Of a stretch of 64,000 nucleotides of DNA, positions 36,595 to 45,939 are shown in pieces; the stretch's first letter is position 1, and the number at the start of each line of letters is the position of its first letter. Source of the DNA: Rouxiella sp. S1S-2 (GTDB lineage Bacteria > Pseudomonadota > Gammaproteobacteria > Enterobacterales > Enterobacteriaceae); assembly GCF_009208105.1 (NCBI RefSeq), contig NZ_WFKL01000001.1:2666001-2730000 (forward strand), written 5' to 3'. The notes under the pieces were generated by a model. The model did no database searches and was not told where the DNA came from. It was given only the letters and a program-made list of their open reading frames with translations. Made by a program: the position numbers and the translations under genes.

Positions 36595-36624
36595 CCCATA
36601 GCATTCGCCTGCTATGGGTTTTTT
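36595..36624 (+). terminator. Rho-independent terminator after the OsmC-like gene
   Basis: The 9-bp stem CCCATAGCA (36595-36603) and TGCTATGGG (36610-36618), with a 6-base loop, is followed directly by TTTTTT. Confidence 0.9.
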
Positions 36625-36791
36625 ATTGTTTCAATATTTATCCATTCCATTCACTCGGTAACCCCGTCATCTGGTACTTTAAACAAGTTCCCCTCCACCA
36701 GAAGGTCCGGCCTCATTGAAAAATCCTAATTTTTTTTCCCTCTTTCACCCTGATCGTGAAAAAATCAGAGGGAGTTTCCTTAAAAACATAA

Positions 36792-36805
36792 ATTTCATAT
36801 GAAAT
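36792..36805. promoter_or_regulatory. 14-bp perfect palindrome upstream of the T3SS chaperone gene
   Basis: ATTTCATATGAAAT reads identically on both strands and lies 115 bases before the chaperone start. It is a candidate operator for the regulator of this secretion locus, with no known match. Confidence 0.45.
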
Positions 36806-36919
36806 ACAGAAGAAGAGGAAAGTTTTATGCGGTACACCTACATACAGAATTTTGAAAATAAAAACCTTTTTTTTATAAGGGTATTTATTTAATGGAAATG
36901 TTATAAATGGAGGATCGAG

Positions 36920-37423
36920 ATGAATGGAATGTCAAATGGATTAATAAACAATCAGTTAAGTCAATGTGAAAGTAATGAGGCGTCGCCTGAAGAGTTAAAC
37001 AACACAATCGGCGCCAGAGAGTTTTGCGAGCTGTCTCTGCAGGATCTTGAGAATCTGTATGCGCTTGGTTACGCGGCATGGCATGAAGGTGATGTTGATA
37101 GTGCCACCTATTATTTTGCATATTTATCACAGCTTAACCCCGACGACTATAGATTTATATTTGCCTTTGCCTGTGCACTAAAAAAACAGGGGGAGTATCA
37201 ACACGCACTCAACCTTTTTAATCATGCAATGTCTATGGCGGCCTCTACAGACTCTTCTCCGTTACATATTGCTATTTGTTTTCAACATCTTGGAGAAATA
37301 AATAAATCAAGAGAAGTGTTAAATTCCTACATTGCTCACTGCTTTGAAAAAACAAATGATGAATCACAGTGTCATTCATTGCGACAACAAGCTGAGACAT
37401 TACTGTTAAGTATTAACGATTAA
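36920..37423 (+). CDS. Type III secretion class II chaperone, SycD/LcrH/SicA-like
   Basis: The 167-residue protein has about three tetratricopeptide-like repeats (near 42-75, 76-109 and 113-145). The first has LENLYALGYAAWHEGDVDSA and the second DYRFIFAFACALKKQGEYQHAL, the layout of LcrH/SycD/SicA/IpgC. Class II chaperones keep the two hydrophobic translocon proteins soluble until secretion, and some act as co-activators (SicA with InvF). The N-terminal 35 residues are unlike the relatives and Ser/Asn rich. It is followed 17 bases later by a 271-codon gene with a hydrophobic segment, its likely client. AT-rich codon use differs from the metabolic neighbours, suggesting acquisition by transfer. 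Confidence 0.8.
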   Translation: MNGMSNGLINNQLSQCESNEASPEELNNTIGAREFCELSLQDLENLYALGYAAWHEGDVDSATYYFAYLSQLNPDDYRFIFAFACALKKQGEYQHALNLFNHAMSMAASTDSSPLHIAICFQHLGEINKSREVLNSYIAHCFEKTNDESQCHSLRQQAETLLLSIND

Positions 37424-37440
37424 CTCAAGGAAGATAAATC

Positions 37441-38256
37441 ATGTTAAATGCAACAAACTCCGTAAACCTTAATGATCAAGCTCTGCATATTCATATGGAA
37501 AGCAATTTTGGGGATTGTAATATTGAAATTAAAAACTTTGATAGTGAAGATTTCATTGCACCACCGCAGGGTCAAAACATTAAGGATAGCGACTGTTTTA
37601 AAAATAGATTTGCAAGCGAAGCTATACACCACAACAATAAAGCAGCCAATTTTTCAGTTATAGAAAGAGTGGGGAATATGTCCGCTTCGGCACTTGATCT
37701 TGGTGTGGCTTTATTTGCAACGGCAAGCACAGGAGGAACAGGTATTATACCGGCAATAATTAAATTTGCCGCACTAACGAAAGATACAAGCAATGCAATC
37801 TCGGCTGTTGTTAACCGTAACAGTGTCGCTAAAGGCGGAGAGGAATCTGAAGGAGGTGGGGATAGCATAAAAAATGCAGCATATTTTGTTGCTGAAAAAT
37901 GTAATGCAACGCCTCTGCAAGCTAAAAAATACTCTGAATATATTTCATCTTTCTCTAATAACGCTTTGGATGCCTTAGCGATCGCATCAAATATTTATGC
38001 TGCCCCAGGCACTTCCGATGCAATTAAAACAACAATGACGGGTGTTTCGGTAGGAAAAATATTCTTAAAATCGGCATTTGAGATAGCTAAACTGAAAGGT
38101 ATAGATCATACAAATAAAAAAGAACTCTTTGAAACTGCGACAAAACATATCGAAGGCGAAGAAACCGCAAATAAGTTGAAAGAATTAAAAAGTGAAAACA
38201 CTGAACTGAGACAAAGATTGAATCATAGTCTCCTTAAGAGAAATAATTCGATGTAG
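37441..38256 (+). CDS. Putative type III secreted translocator/effector, client of the SycD-like chaperone
   Basis: A 271-residue protein that I do not recognise by sequence. It has a polar N-terminus without a signal peptide, a hydrophobic Ala/Gly-rich stretch at about 82-112 (SASALDLGVALFATAS and IIPAIIKFAAL), and a Gly/Glu linker near 131-141. A helical region and a C-terminal amphipathic or coiled-coil segment (about 240-266) follow. That layout (one membrane-inserting helix pair and a C-terminal amphipathic helix) resembles small translocators such as YopD, IpaC or SipC, but no family motif is seen. Placement 17 bases after a SycD-like chaperone with AAGGA ribosome site supports a chaperone-client pair. 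It could equally be a membrane-targeted effector. Confidence 0.5.
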   Translation: MLNATNSVNLNDQALHIHMESNFGDCNIEIKNFDSEDFIAPPQGQNIKDSDCFKNRFASEAIHHNNKAANFSVIERVGNMSASALDLGVALFATASTGGTGIIPAIIKFAALTKDTSNAISAVVNRNSVAKGGEESEGGGDSIKNAAYFVAEKCNATPLQAKKYSEYISSFSNNALDALAIASNIYAAPGTSDAIKTTMTGVSVGKIFLKSAFEIAKLKGIDHTNKKELFETATKHIEGEETANKLKELKSENTELRQRLNHSLLKRNNSM

Positions 38257-38322
38257 TTAACATTGCAGCCGTCGTCTATCGCTTGCTAAAGAAATGACGC
38301 CGACTGCACTGAAGTCAACGTC

Positions 38323-39915
38323 CTATTTTTTATCAACCCAAACGCCGGACAAGTTGCCCTCGATTCCGTCGGCGGTCACGGAATGGTCGTGCACGCGGCG
38401 GTTGTAAATAGTAATGAACTGAGGAGAGATAAGACTGATATCCGGCAACTCTTTTTCAACGATTTGCTGGAACTGACGAAACTCTTCAACGCGTTTCTGT
38501 GGATCGTTTTCCGTTTGCGCCGCTTCGAGCAGGCGGTCAACTTCCGGATTATGGTAGTCGGAAGCATTGGAGAACGGCACGCCTTTGCGGAAGTTTTTCG
38601 ACCAGTAGATGCGCTGCACGCCGACGGTGGGGTCAAACAAATTACTGTGGCCGTTCACCGTAAAGGAGAAGTCGCGGTCGGTGTAAATTCGACGAACAAA
38701 GGTTGAAAGGTCCTGCGAGCGCAGGGTGACTTTAATGCCCAGTTTCGACAGCGCGGAACGCACGTATTCTGCCGTTTTAAACATGTCTTCAGCGATGGGG
38801 TTATAGTCCAGCGTGACGCTAAAGCGCGTGCCGTCCGGACCTTTTTTGTATCCGGCCTGATCCAGCAGGTTATTGGCAGCCTGGATATCAAAGTCATAAG
38901 GAGAAGGTGCGGGGTCGCTGTACTCTTTGATACCGGGGGCAATAGGTGACGCGGTCACTTGACCCAGTCCAAAATAGGCGACCTGTAAGATAACGTTGCG
39001 ATTAATCGCGTGTGCGACTGCCTGCCGAACGCGCAAATCCTTAAAGTGCGGATCGTCGAGGTTAAACTGCAGTGTGGTTACATTAAACGAGTAGCTGTTA
39101 CCTTTAGTCTCAAAGGCCAACTGTGGCAGTGTTTTGAGGCGTGCGACGTCGTTAAGCGCGACGGGCGTGCGATAACCGAGGTCGGCTTCGCCAGTCTCGA
39201 ACGCTACCGATCGCGCCGCGGGATCGGGAATAAATTTCACCACTAGCTGGTCGAGATAAGGGCGTGAGTGGTCCCAATAGTTTGGATTGCGTTTGTAGAG
39301 GATATAGCTGCCACGCACCCATTTTTCAAAAATGTACGGGCCGGTGCCAATTGGCGCATTATTGTGCGGATTGGTCAGTGCATCGGTGCCTTCATAAATA
39401 TGACGCGGAATAATGGGTGATTCTGCCGCTGCAAAGGCCTTAATCAGATACGGTGCTGGTTTAGAAAGCACAATTATTGCCGTTAACGGGTCTGGCGTTT
39501 CGACCTGCGTCACGTTGGCAAAGGTGCTTGAACCACGCGGGTGGACCTTTTTCAGCAGTTCGATGGAATAGGCCACGTCGGCTGAGGTGAAATCTTTGCC
39601 GTCTTGCCATTTAACGTCTGGACGCAGATGGAAGGTGTAGCGCGTACCGTCCGGACTTATTTCCCAGCTTGTTGCCAGCTGGGGCTCGGGTTTGAGATTA
39701 AAATCATAGCTCAGCAGGCCTTCGGTAACTTTAGCGCTGACGCTCAGCGCCGGCGTTGCTACGGTGGTTAAAGCAATGAGCGCAGGGGGTTCATAGTTTA
39801 AGACTACGTTAAGCGTGCCGCCATGCTGAGGCTGCTCGGCAGAGAGAGCGGTTCCTGTAAGGCTGGCTAAAAGCGCCACGGCACACAGGCTGCGGCGAAA
39901 AGAAGAAAGCGTCAT
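38323..39915 (-). CDS. Solute-binding protein of the second hydantoinase/ABC locus
   Basis: A 530-residue SBP_bac_5 periplasmic protein. A signal peptide (cut probably after ALSA, about residue 26) leads to GGTLNVVLNYEPPALI. GTRYTFHLRPDVKWQDGKDFTSADVAYSIE is the family block. It follows hyuA2 and hyuB2 on the same strand with only 2 bases to the hyuB stop. The permeases and ATPase that should work with it are divergent at 44073-47637. Linkage to hyuAB suggests it binds the cyclic amide or its parent, such as a hydantoin or pyroglutamyl compound (inference). Confidence 0.85.
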   Translation of the reverse strand: MTLSSFRRSLCAVALLASLTGTALSAEQPQHGGTLNVVLNYEPPALIALTTVATPALSVSAKVTEGLLSYDFNLKPEPQLATSWEISPDGTRYTFHLRPDVKWQDGKDFTSADVAYSIELLKKVHPRGSSTFANVTQVETPDPLTAIIVLSKPAPYLIKAFAAAESPIIPRHIYEGTDALTNPHNNAPIGTGPYIFEKWVRGSYILYKRNPNYWDHSRPYLDQLVVKFIPDPAARSVAFETGEADLGYRTPVALNDVARLKTLPQLAFETKGNSYSFNVTTLQFNLDDPHFKDLRVRQAVAHAINRNVILQVAYFGLGQVTASPIAPGIKEYSDPAPSPYDFDIQAANNLLDQAGYKKGPDGTRFSVTLDYNPIAEDMFKTAEYVRSALSKLGIKVTLRSQDLSTFVRRIYTDRDFSFTVNGHSNLFDPTVGVQRIYWSKNFRKGVPFSNASDYHNPEVDRLLEAAQTENDPQKRVEEFRQFQQIVEKELPDISLISPQFITIYNRRVHDHSVTADGIEGNLSGVWVDKK

Positions 39916-39917
39916 TA

Positions 39918-41618
39918 TTATTTAGCTCCGTTGATATGCGTCGTTATCGAGTCTTCTGATTTAAGGAGATAGTCACGCTGTGCCGCTTTATCGCTGACCA
40001 GCTGATTGAGCACGTCACGTTTTACGCTATCGGCAAGTCGTTGGGCAGGCGCACCCAGGCCGCCACCGCCGGGGGTTTCAACAATCAGGCGGCTGCCGGG
40101 TGGAATGGTTTGCACCCCTTTGCCTGATAACGTTTCACCGGTTGAAAGACGCACTTGACCCGGCGCGCCAGATTGCCCGCCTTCTGCGCCGCGTGCGGGA
40201 AAGTCAATGCGGTCCCATGCTGCGCCCAGCGACATGGGTGCATCCTGTCCGTGCGAAAGTTCGATGATTTGGCCCAAACCGCCGCGCTGCTGTCCGGCAC
40301 CGCCTGAATCCGGTCGATACTCTTTGCGCCAAAATACCACCGGGCTTATTGATTCAAGGATCTCGAGCGACACGTTGCGTACGCCGCTGGGGAATGAGGT
40401 GGTTGAAAGACCGTCAAGATGCGGACGCGCTCCGGTGCCGCCGGTGGAGAAGCTGGTAATTGAAAAACGCGGCTGCGAGAGAAAACTTTTCGCATCATAG
40501 CCCGGCAGAACGTGACCGCCGGAAAGCTGAATATTCCACAGGCAGGAAGCCCCCTCAGCCGGTACTTCACCGGGGCGCGCCTGACGCAGACAGCCAAACA
40601 CCACGTCTGGTAACATCTGCCCAATAATATGACGTGAGGTTACCGCCGCCGGATAGGGGGCATTAAGAATCGAGCCTTCCGGTGCAGTCACGCGGATAAC
40701 GCCCAACGAGCCTGAGTTGTTCGGCACGTCTGGGCCAATCAGGCAACGAATGCCAAATGAGGTATAGGCATCCGTGTAGGCTTTCACGACGTTAATACCT
40801 TTGGCCACAAAGTTGGCACTGCCGGTGAAATCAACGTCGATACCCTGATGGCCAAGGGTCAGTTTCGCCTTGAGCAGCAACGGCTCACCGTAGCCATCGA
40901 CCCACATTTCGGCGTCCCAGCTTCCCTGTGGCCATTCGCGCACCGCATTAAGCATCGCCTGTTCAGATTGATCAAGAATGTATTCACCCGCGGCTTGCAG
41001 ATTAGGCAAAGCAAATTCGTCGAGTACCTTGATTAGACGGCGTGCGCCAACGTCATTGCAGGCAATGAGTGCGAAGAAGTCGCCCTCAACCTGTTCTGGT
41101 TCACGCACGTTAGCCTTAACGATGGACATCACGTTACGGTCCAGCTCACCGCCGTGTACCAGCTTCATCATCGGCAGGAACAAGCCTTCATGATAAATCT
41201 GACGACCGTCTGGGCCTGGTCCAAGCCCGCCAATATCAACGACGTGCAGGGTCGAGGCAAACAGAGCCACGGCTTTTTGCTGATAAAACACCGGTGTCAC
41301 CATCACGATATCGTACAGATGCCCGGTGCCTTTCCAGGGATCGTTGGTGACTAACACGTCGCCGGGATTCAATGTTTCTATCGCAAAGGCGCGCAGGAAA
41401 TGGACTACCGAATCGGCCATTGAGTTGACGTGGCCCGGCGTGCCGGTGACCGCCTGCGCAACCATGCGACCGTCAGGTAAAAATACGCCTGCAGAAAGGT
41501 CTCCGGCTTCACGCGTAGAAGTGCCAAACGCGGTGCGGATCAGCGCCTGTGCCTGCTCTTCAACCACTGAAATCAGGCGATTCCAAATCACTTGATGAAT
41601 AATGACGTCCTGACTCAT
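39918..41618 (-). CDS. hyuB: Hydantoinase/oxoprolinase subunit B (HyuB), second copy
   Basis: The 566-residue HyuB has TNDPWKGTGHLYDIVMVTPVF, GTGARPHLDGLSTTSFPSG, PDSGGAGQQRGGLGQ and a C-terminal ETPGGGGLGAP. It differs along its whole length from the copy at 11314-12996, so the two are paralogues rather than a recent duplication. The ATG overlaps the hyuA2 stop by four bases. It works with HyuA2 in ATP-dependent ring opening. Located between hyuA2 and a binding-protein gene, it belongs to a transport-plus-hydrolysis module. Confidence 0.9.
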   Translation of the reverse strand: MSQDVIIHQVIWNRLISVVEEQAQALIRTAFGTSTREAGDLSAGVFLPDGRMVAQAVTGTPGHVNSMADSVVHFLRAFAIETLNPGDVLVTNDPWKGTGHLYDIVMVTPVFYQQKAVALFASTLHVVDIGGLGPGPDGRQIYHEGLFLPMMKLVHGGELDRNVMSIVKANVREPEQVEGDFFALIACNDVGARRLIKVLDEFALPNLQAAGEYILDQSEQAMLNAVREWPQGSWDAEMWVDGYGEPLLLKAKLTLGHQGIDVDFTGSANFVAKGINVVKAYTDAYTSFGIRCLIGPDVPNNSGSLGVIRVTAPEGSILNAPYPAAVTSRHIIGQMLPDVVFGCLRQARPGEVPAEGASCLWNIQLSGGHVLPGYDAKSFLSQPRFSITSFSTGGTGARPHLDGLSTTSFPSGVRNVSLEILESISPVVFWRKEYRPDSGGAGQQRGGLGQIIELSHGQDAPMSLGAAWDRIDFPARGAEGGQSGAPGQVRLSTGETLSGKGVQTIPPGSRLIVETPGGGGLGAPAQRLADSVKRDVLNQLVSDKAAQRDYLLKSEDSITTHINGAK

Positions 41619-43750
41619 GATTTTGCTCCGTCTGCGGGTGCGATTTGTTGCAGCACAAGGTGACCCTCTGCCGTTATGTGCGCCGAAAAGCCTTCATCGA
41701 CCCAGGTTGATGTTTCAGGTTCGACGACAATCAGCGGCCCGTTCAGCGGCGCTGAGGTTGAAAGCTGTGCGCGGCCGTACACCGGAACGTGAATGCGCTG
41801 CTGCTGCCGGGCAGAATAAACTTCGCGCTGGGGCAGCGATGCGTTTGGCGCAGGCGCAACGTGTGGGTTAATAGGTTGGGTGTTAATTTCAGGCGCCGGG
41901 GTGCTGGCGGTCACCGTCCAACTGATCGCTTCTACTGCGACGTGGTCTAGGCTGCGGCCATAAAGCTGTCGATAGGCCAGGGTAAATCGTTGGTGTAGCG
42001 CCGCAATCGACTGGCTATTAAGTTCACCCGCATCCAGTTCAATAGGCACTTCGTGGCCCTGGCCGGAATAGCGCAAATAAACGCTACGCTGCACACTGAT
42101 AGGGGATGAGTTGTCGGCCTGCTCAACGACGTGACGCACTTGATGAGTCAGGTCCACCAAAAGTTCGTCCACGGCCTGAGTATCAATATTATCAAGGCGT
42201 TGATAGAAACTGCGTACCGCCTGATAGGCAACCGGTGCCCAAAGGAATCCCAATGCGGAGCCCACACCAGCCGCCTGCGGGATAACCACTTTGGTTATCC
42301 CGAGCTTGGCGGCGAGGCGAGCGGCGTGCAGCGGTGCCGCACCGCCAAAGGCAACCAGCGTATAGCTCTCAACCTGTTTACCGGACTCACTGGCGTGCAC
42401 GCGCGCAGCGTTGGCCATGTTTTCGGCAATAATTTCCGTAATAGCCAGCGCGGCGTGGTCAGTATTGAGGCCGAGCGGGGTGGCAATCTGCTGGTCTAGC
42501 GCGGCCGCTGCCAACTGGACATTCAGTTCAACCTTGCCACCGGCAAAAGTCGCAGGGTCAAGCAGGCCGAGCTGGGCATTAGCATCGGTTATGGTGACGT
42601 CCGTCCCACCCAGATTGTAGCTCACTGGCCCCGGGGAAGACCCGGCGCTGTCTGGCCCCACCTGCAAACGCGAGAGGTTGTCGATGCGGGCGATAGAGCC
42701 TCCGCCTGCGCCAATCTCAACCAGGTCGATAACAGGAATACGAATGGGCAACCCCGAGCCTTTTTGATGGCGATGAACGCGACCAAACTCGAAGCTACGT
42801 GAAATTTGTGGCTGATAATTATCGATAAAGCAGATTTTTGCCGTGGTGCCGCCCATATCAAACGACAGCACTTTTTCCAGTCCCAGACGCGTGGCGATAT
42901 TGCTGGCAAGAATGGCCCCACCGGCAGGGCCAGACTCGACCAAACGCACCGGCTCATCAATGCCCGTCTCAAGGGTGGTAATACCGCCGCCCGAGGTCAT
43001 TAAAAACGGCGGCACGCGCAGGCCTTTATCGCCTAACTGCTGGCGAAGACGGGTAAGATACCCGGCAACCAATGGCTGCACATACGCATTGGCACACACC
43101 GTAGACAGACGCTCGTATTCGCGAATTTCGGGACACACTTCGCTGGAGAGCGAGAAGGTGATGTGCGGCAGGCGGGCGCGCAGAATTTCTGCTGTACGTC
43201 GCTCGTGTTCGGGATTAACAAAGCTTTGCAGATAGCCAATCGCCACGCTTTCGATGCCCAAAGTTTCCAGCTCTTCGGCCAGTTGGTGCACCTGCTGCTC
43301 ATTCAGGGCAATACGCACCTTACCCTGTGCGTCAATACGCTCTTCAATACCAAATCGCCAGTGGCGTTCAACCAGCGGCAGCGGTTTTTGTAGAAATACG
43401 TCGTACTGCGCGAAACGATCTTCCTGACCGATTTCAACCAAGTCGCGAAATCCTGCGGTGGTGATTAACGCGGTCTTGGCGCCTTTACGCTCTATCAGCG
43501 CATTGGTTGCCAGCGTGGTGCCGAGTATCAGCAGGTCAATGTCGGAGAAAGTCAGCGCCGCATCGGTCAGCACGTTTTCAATGCCGGTCAGTACCGCGCG
43601 CTCTGGTGCATCGGCACTGGTCAGCACCTTGGCCGAGAAGTGTTCATCACCCTTTAGCAGCACCACATCGGTAAAGGTGCCCCCTACGTCAACCGCCAAT
43701 CTATTTTTCTGTTTATTAATCTTTGAGGAAGTATTACCCGCTTCAGACAT
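41615..43750 (-). CDS. hyuA: Hydantoinase/oxoprolinase subunit A (HyuA), second copy
   Basis: The 711-residue HyuA has AVDVGGTFTDVVLLKG (about residues 19-34), GTTLATNALIERKGAKTALITTAGFRD, SFDMGGTTAKICFID and EIGAGGGSIARIDN. It contains all blocks of the ATP-binding hydantoinase/oxoprolinase subunit. It is divergent from an ABC permease gene 322 bases away and starts the unit hyuA-hyuB-SBP. The C-terminal quarter is diverged from the first copy and includes an Asn/Pro/Ala-rich linker. The substrate is probably supplied by the linked ABC importer, in contrast with the MHS-type symporter of the first operon. Confidence 0.9.
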   Translation of the reverse strand: MSEAGNTSSKINKQKNRLAVDVGGTFTDVVLLKGDEHFSAKVLTSADAPERAVLTGIENVLTDAALTFSDIDLLILGTTLATNALIERKGAKTALITTAGFRDLVEIGQEDRFAQYDVFLQKPLPLVERHWRFGIEERIDAQGKVRIALNEQQVHQLAEELETLGIESVAIGYLQSFVNPEHERRTAEILRARLPHITFSLSSEVCPEIREYERLSTVCANAYVQPLVAGYLTRLRQQLGDKGLRVPPFLMTSGGGITTLETGIDEPVRLVESGPAGGAILASNIATRLGLEKVLSFDMGGTTAKICFIDNYQPQISRSFEFGRVHRHQKGSGLPIRIPVIDLVEIGAGGGSIARIDNLSRLQVGPDSAGSSPGPVSYNLGGTDVTITDANAQLGLLDPATFAGGKVELNVQLAAAALDQQIATPLGLNTDHAALAITEIIAENMANAARVHASESGKQVESYTLVAFGGAAPLHAARLAAKLGITKVVIPQAAGVGSALGFLWAPVAYQAVRSFYQRLDNIDTQAVDELLVDLTHQVRHVVEQADNSSPISVQRSVYLRYSGQGHEVPIELDAGELNSQSIAALHQRFTLAYRQLYGRSLDHVAVEAISWTVTASTPAPEINTQPINPHVAPAPNASLPQREVYSARQQQRIHVPVYGRAQLSTSAPLNGPLIVVEPETSTWVDEGFSAHITAEGHLVLQQIAPADGAKS

Positions 43751-44072
43751 TACCTGACCTTTATCAGTAGCATTATTTTCGACACTTAGTTAACTGAGAT
43801 AACGACGGGGCTGACTACTGATTTTTTTGGGTTTGTTAAGCTGTTTTATTAATAAAGAACGGGGTGAGACCCAAGCTTATTGCGATGATGTTGGGGTAAC
43901 GTAAATTGGCAACGGATAACTATTTTATGACCGCCCTGCACGATATTTTATGATGAGGCCGCGTTTTATTGCCGATTATTGGTATAAGCAAAGACAGATT
44001 AAGCATTAATGTTCATTCTTGACCGCTGGTAGTCTTTTTTGACCCGTTTTTTATTTTACCGGTCAATACATT
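43751..44072. other. Divergent promoter region of the second hydantoinase/ABC module
   Basis: About 320 bases without a gene. They contain the direct repeats at 43921-43953 and a GGTCAATACATT stretch before the permease start. No regulator gene is linked, so the controlling protein is encoded elsewhere. Confidence 0.45.
43921..43953. repeat. Two 10-bp direct repeats in the hyuA2/permease divergent region
   Basis: TATTTTATGA occurs at 43921-43930 and 43944-43953, a 23-bp period, in the middle of the divergent intergenic region. It may be a binding site controlling both arms of the module. Confidence 0.4.
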
Positions 44073-45062
44073 ATGTTGGAAAAGCGCCACTGGTTTTTGC
44101 TGCTTATTTGGCGAACCCTGATTCAGGTGGTCCCCACGCTTCTGGGCATCCTGCTCATTATGTTTATTACTCTTCATTTGATCCCCGGTGACGCGGTTGA
44201 CGTCATGGCCGGTGAGTCGGGCGGGGCGAGTGAAGCCTCAATGACCCTGATGCGTGAGCAATACGGGCTGAACCTGCCTGCCTGGCAACAGTTTACCCAC
44301 TGGTTTGCCGATATTTTGCAGGGCAACTTAGGCTTCTCGCCGCGATTTAATGCACCGGTGACGCAGTTAATATTCTCACGCCTCCCGGCCACGCTGGGAT
44401 TAATGTTGGCGGCACAAATTGTCGCGATGGCGTTTGGTATTCTCTTTGGCGTAGTCATGGCACTGTTTGTCGGTAAATGGCCGGACCGTTTTCTTTCTCT
44501 GTTTACCTTGCTGCTTTATTCGCTGCCGGGATTCTGGATCGGATTAATGTTACTGGTGCTGTTTTCAGTGCAGCTTGGTTGGTTGCCGAGCAGCGGTAAT
44601 GTGACCATCGGTGCGCAGCTTTCGGTATGGGGAACGATTAAAGACAGTGTGAGTCATGCAATTTTGCCGGTATTTTCTCTCGCCAGTTTTTTCATCGCCA
44701 TTTATTCGCGGCTGACCCGCGCCGCCATGCTCGAAATAGCCCATCAGGATTTTGTGCGTACCGCAAAGGCCAAGGGGATATCCCCCTGGCGTGTCACGGT
44801 ACACCACGTGCTGCGCTGCGCGCTTATTCCGGTGGTGACCGTAGCGGGGATGCATATTGCGACCTTACTCAGCGGTGCTGCGGTGGTTGAAACCGTTTTT
44901 TCCTGGCCTGGATTGGGGCGACTGGCGCTGGACGCCGTCATGGCGCGCGACGTTAACGTGCTGCTCGGTATTCTGTTCTTCTCCTCACTGCTGGTACTGG
45001 CCGCTAACTTTGTGGTGGATTTGATCCACACCTGGCTCGACCCACGTATAAAGGTGCGTTGA
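44073..45062 (+). CDS. Peptide-type ABC permease, DppB-like (second system)
   Basis: The 329-residue DppB-type permease has TLLGILLIMFITLHLIPGDAVDVMAG near the start and REQYGLNLPAWQQF. The EAA-like loop AMLEIAHQDFVRTAKAKGISPW is present, and LLSGAAVVETVFSWPGLGRLALDAVMARD comes near the end. Six membrane segments are expected. It starts the rightward unit of two permeases, a double ATPase and a cupin, one base before the next permease. The binding protein is encoded on the opposite strand after hyuB2. No strong ribosome site is seen. Confidence 0.88.
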   Translation: MLEKRHWFLLLIWRTLIQVVPTLLGILLIMFITLHLIPGDAVDVMAGESGGASEASMTLMREQYGLNLPAWQQFTHWFADILQGNLGFSPRFNAPVTQLIFSRLPATLGLMLAAQIVAMAFGILFGVVMALFVGKWPDRFLSLFTLLLYSLPGFWIGLMLLVLFSVQLGWLPSSGNVTIGAQLSVWGTIKDSVSHAILPVFSLASFFIAIYSRLTRAAMLEIAHQDFVRTAKAKGISPWRVTVHHVLRCALIPVVTVAGMHIATLLSGAAVVETVFSWPGLGRLALDAVMARDVNVLLGILFFSSLLVLAANFVVDLIHTWLDPRIKVR

Positions 45063-45063
45063 T

Positions 45064-45939
45064 ATGACTGCCATTACTGAACTCACGACTTCACCTCACA
45101 TTCGACCGCGCTCGGTACTACGACGGTTGCTACATAATCCCGCCGGCGTCGTTGGGCTGCTTATTCTACTGCTGGTCATTGGCATGGCGCTGTTGGCTCC
45201 CTGGCTCTATCCCGGCGACCCTCTGGATATGGTCGCTACGCCGCTGTTGTTGCCCGGCGCACAGAGTGCATATCCACTGGGCACCGACGCCATGGGGCGC
45301 GATGTGATTGCCGGTATCTTTCACGGGGCGCGCGTTTCTTTGCTCATTGGGGTAAGCGCGACAGTAACAGGACTGCTGATTGGCACACTGTTTGGCAGTA
45401 TTGGTGGCTATTTTGGCGGTGTTATCGACAACATTTTGGTGCGTATTACCGCGCTGTTTCAAACTATGCCCGCGTTTTTGCTGGTGATTATTCTGCTGGC
45501 GATTACTACGCCTTCGGTCACGCTGATTGCCTTGTCGATTGGCGTCACGTCCTGGCCTACCGTGGCGCGGCTGGTGCGGGCAGAGTTCAGGACGCTACGC
45601 GACGCCGAGTTTGTACTTGCCGCGCGGACGGGCGGGTTCTCACCCTGGCGGATCATTTTTCAGGAGATCCTGCCTAATGCGCTGCCGGCGATTATTGTTA
45701 CCTCTTCAGTCATGGTGGCCTCGGCGATTCTGATGGAGTCGGCGCTGGCGTTTCTTGGGCTTGGTGATCCGAACAACGTCAGTTGGGGATCGTTAATTGG
45801 CAGCGGCCGCGAGATGCTGCGCAGTGCCTGGTATCTTACCGCCGAGCCAGGATTGGCGCTGGTTATCACTATCCTTGGGCTGAATCTGCTAGGCGATGCC
45901 TTGAACGATGCCTTTAATCCACGTTTAAGGAGGCGCTAG
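45064..45939 (+). CDS. Peptide-type ABC permease, DppC-like (second system)
   Basis: The 291-residue DppC-type permease has PLGTDAMGRDVIAGIFHGARVSLLIG, LRDAEFVLAARTGGFSPWRIIFQEILPNA (EAA loop) and ESALAFLGLGDPNNVSWGSLI. These are the characteristic blocks. It begins directly after the DppB-like gene, with AAGGTG as ribosome site inside the end of that gene, and its TAG is immediately followed by the ATPase start. It forms the transmembrane channel with the preceding subunit. Confidence 0.88.
   Translation: MTAITELTTSPHIRPRSVLRRLLHNPAGVVGLLILLLVIGMALLAPWLYPGDPLDMVATPLLLPGAQSAYPLGTDAMGRDVIAGIFHGARVSLLIGVSATVTGLLIGTLFGSIGGYFGGVIDNILVRITALFQTMPAFLLVIILLAITTPSVTLIALSIGVTSWPTVARLVRAEFRTLRDAEFVLAARTGGFSPWRIIFQEILPNALPAIIVTSSVMVASAILMESALAFLGLGDPNNVSWGSLIGSGREMLRSAWYLTAEPGLALVITILGLNLLGDALNDAFNPRLRRR

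Larger units (their letters stand above)
36516..36919. other. Leader and promoter region of the SycD-like chaperone operon
   Basis: About 400 bases containing the terminator at 36595-36624, a nested hairpin (outer arms 36737-36743 with 36767-36773, inner arms 36744-36748 with 36756-36760), and the perfect 14-bp palindrome at 36792-36805. It also holds a 21-codon frame (36827-36892, after AGGAAAG) that could encode a leader peptide. The composition is AT-rich like the genes that follow. The next gene has a GGAGG ribosome site. Confidence 0.45.
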
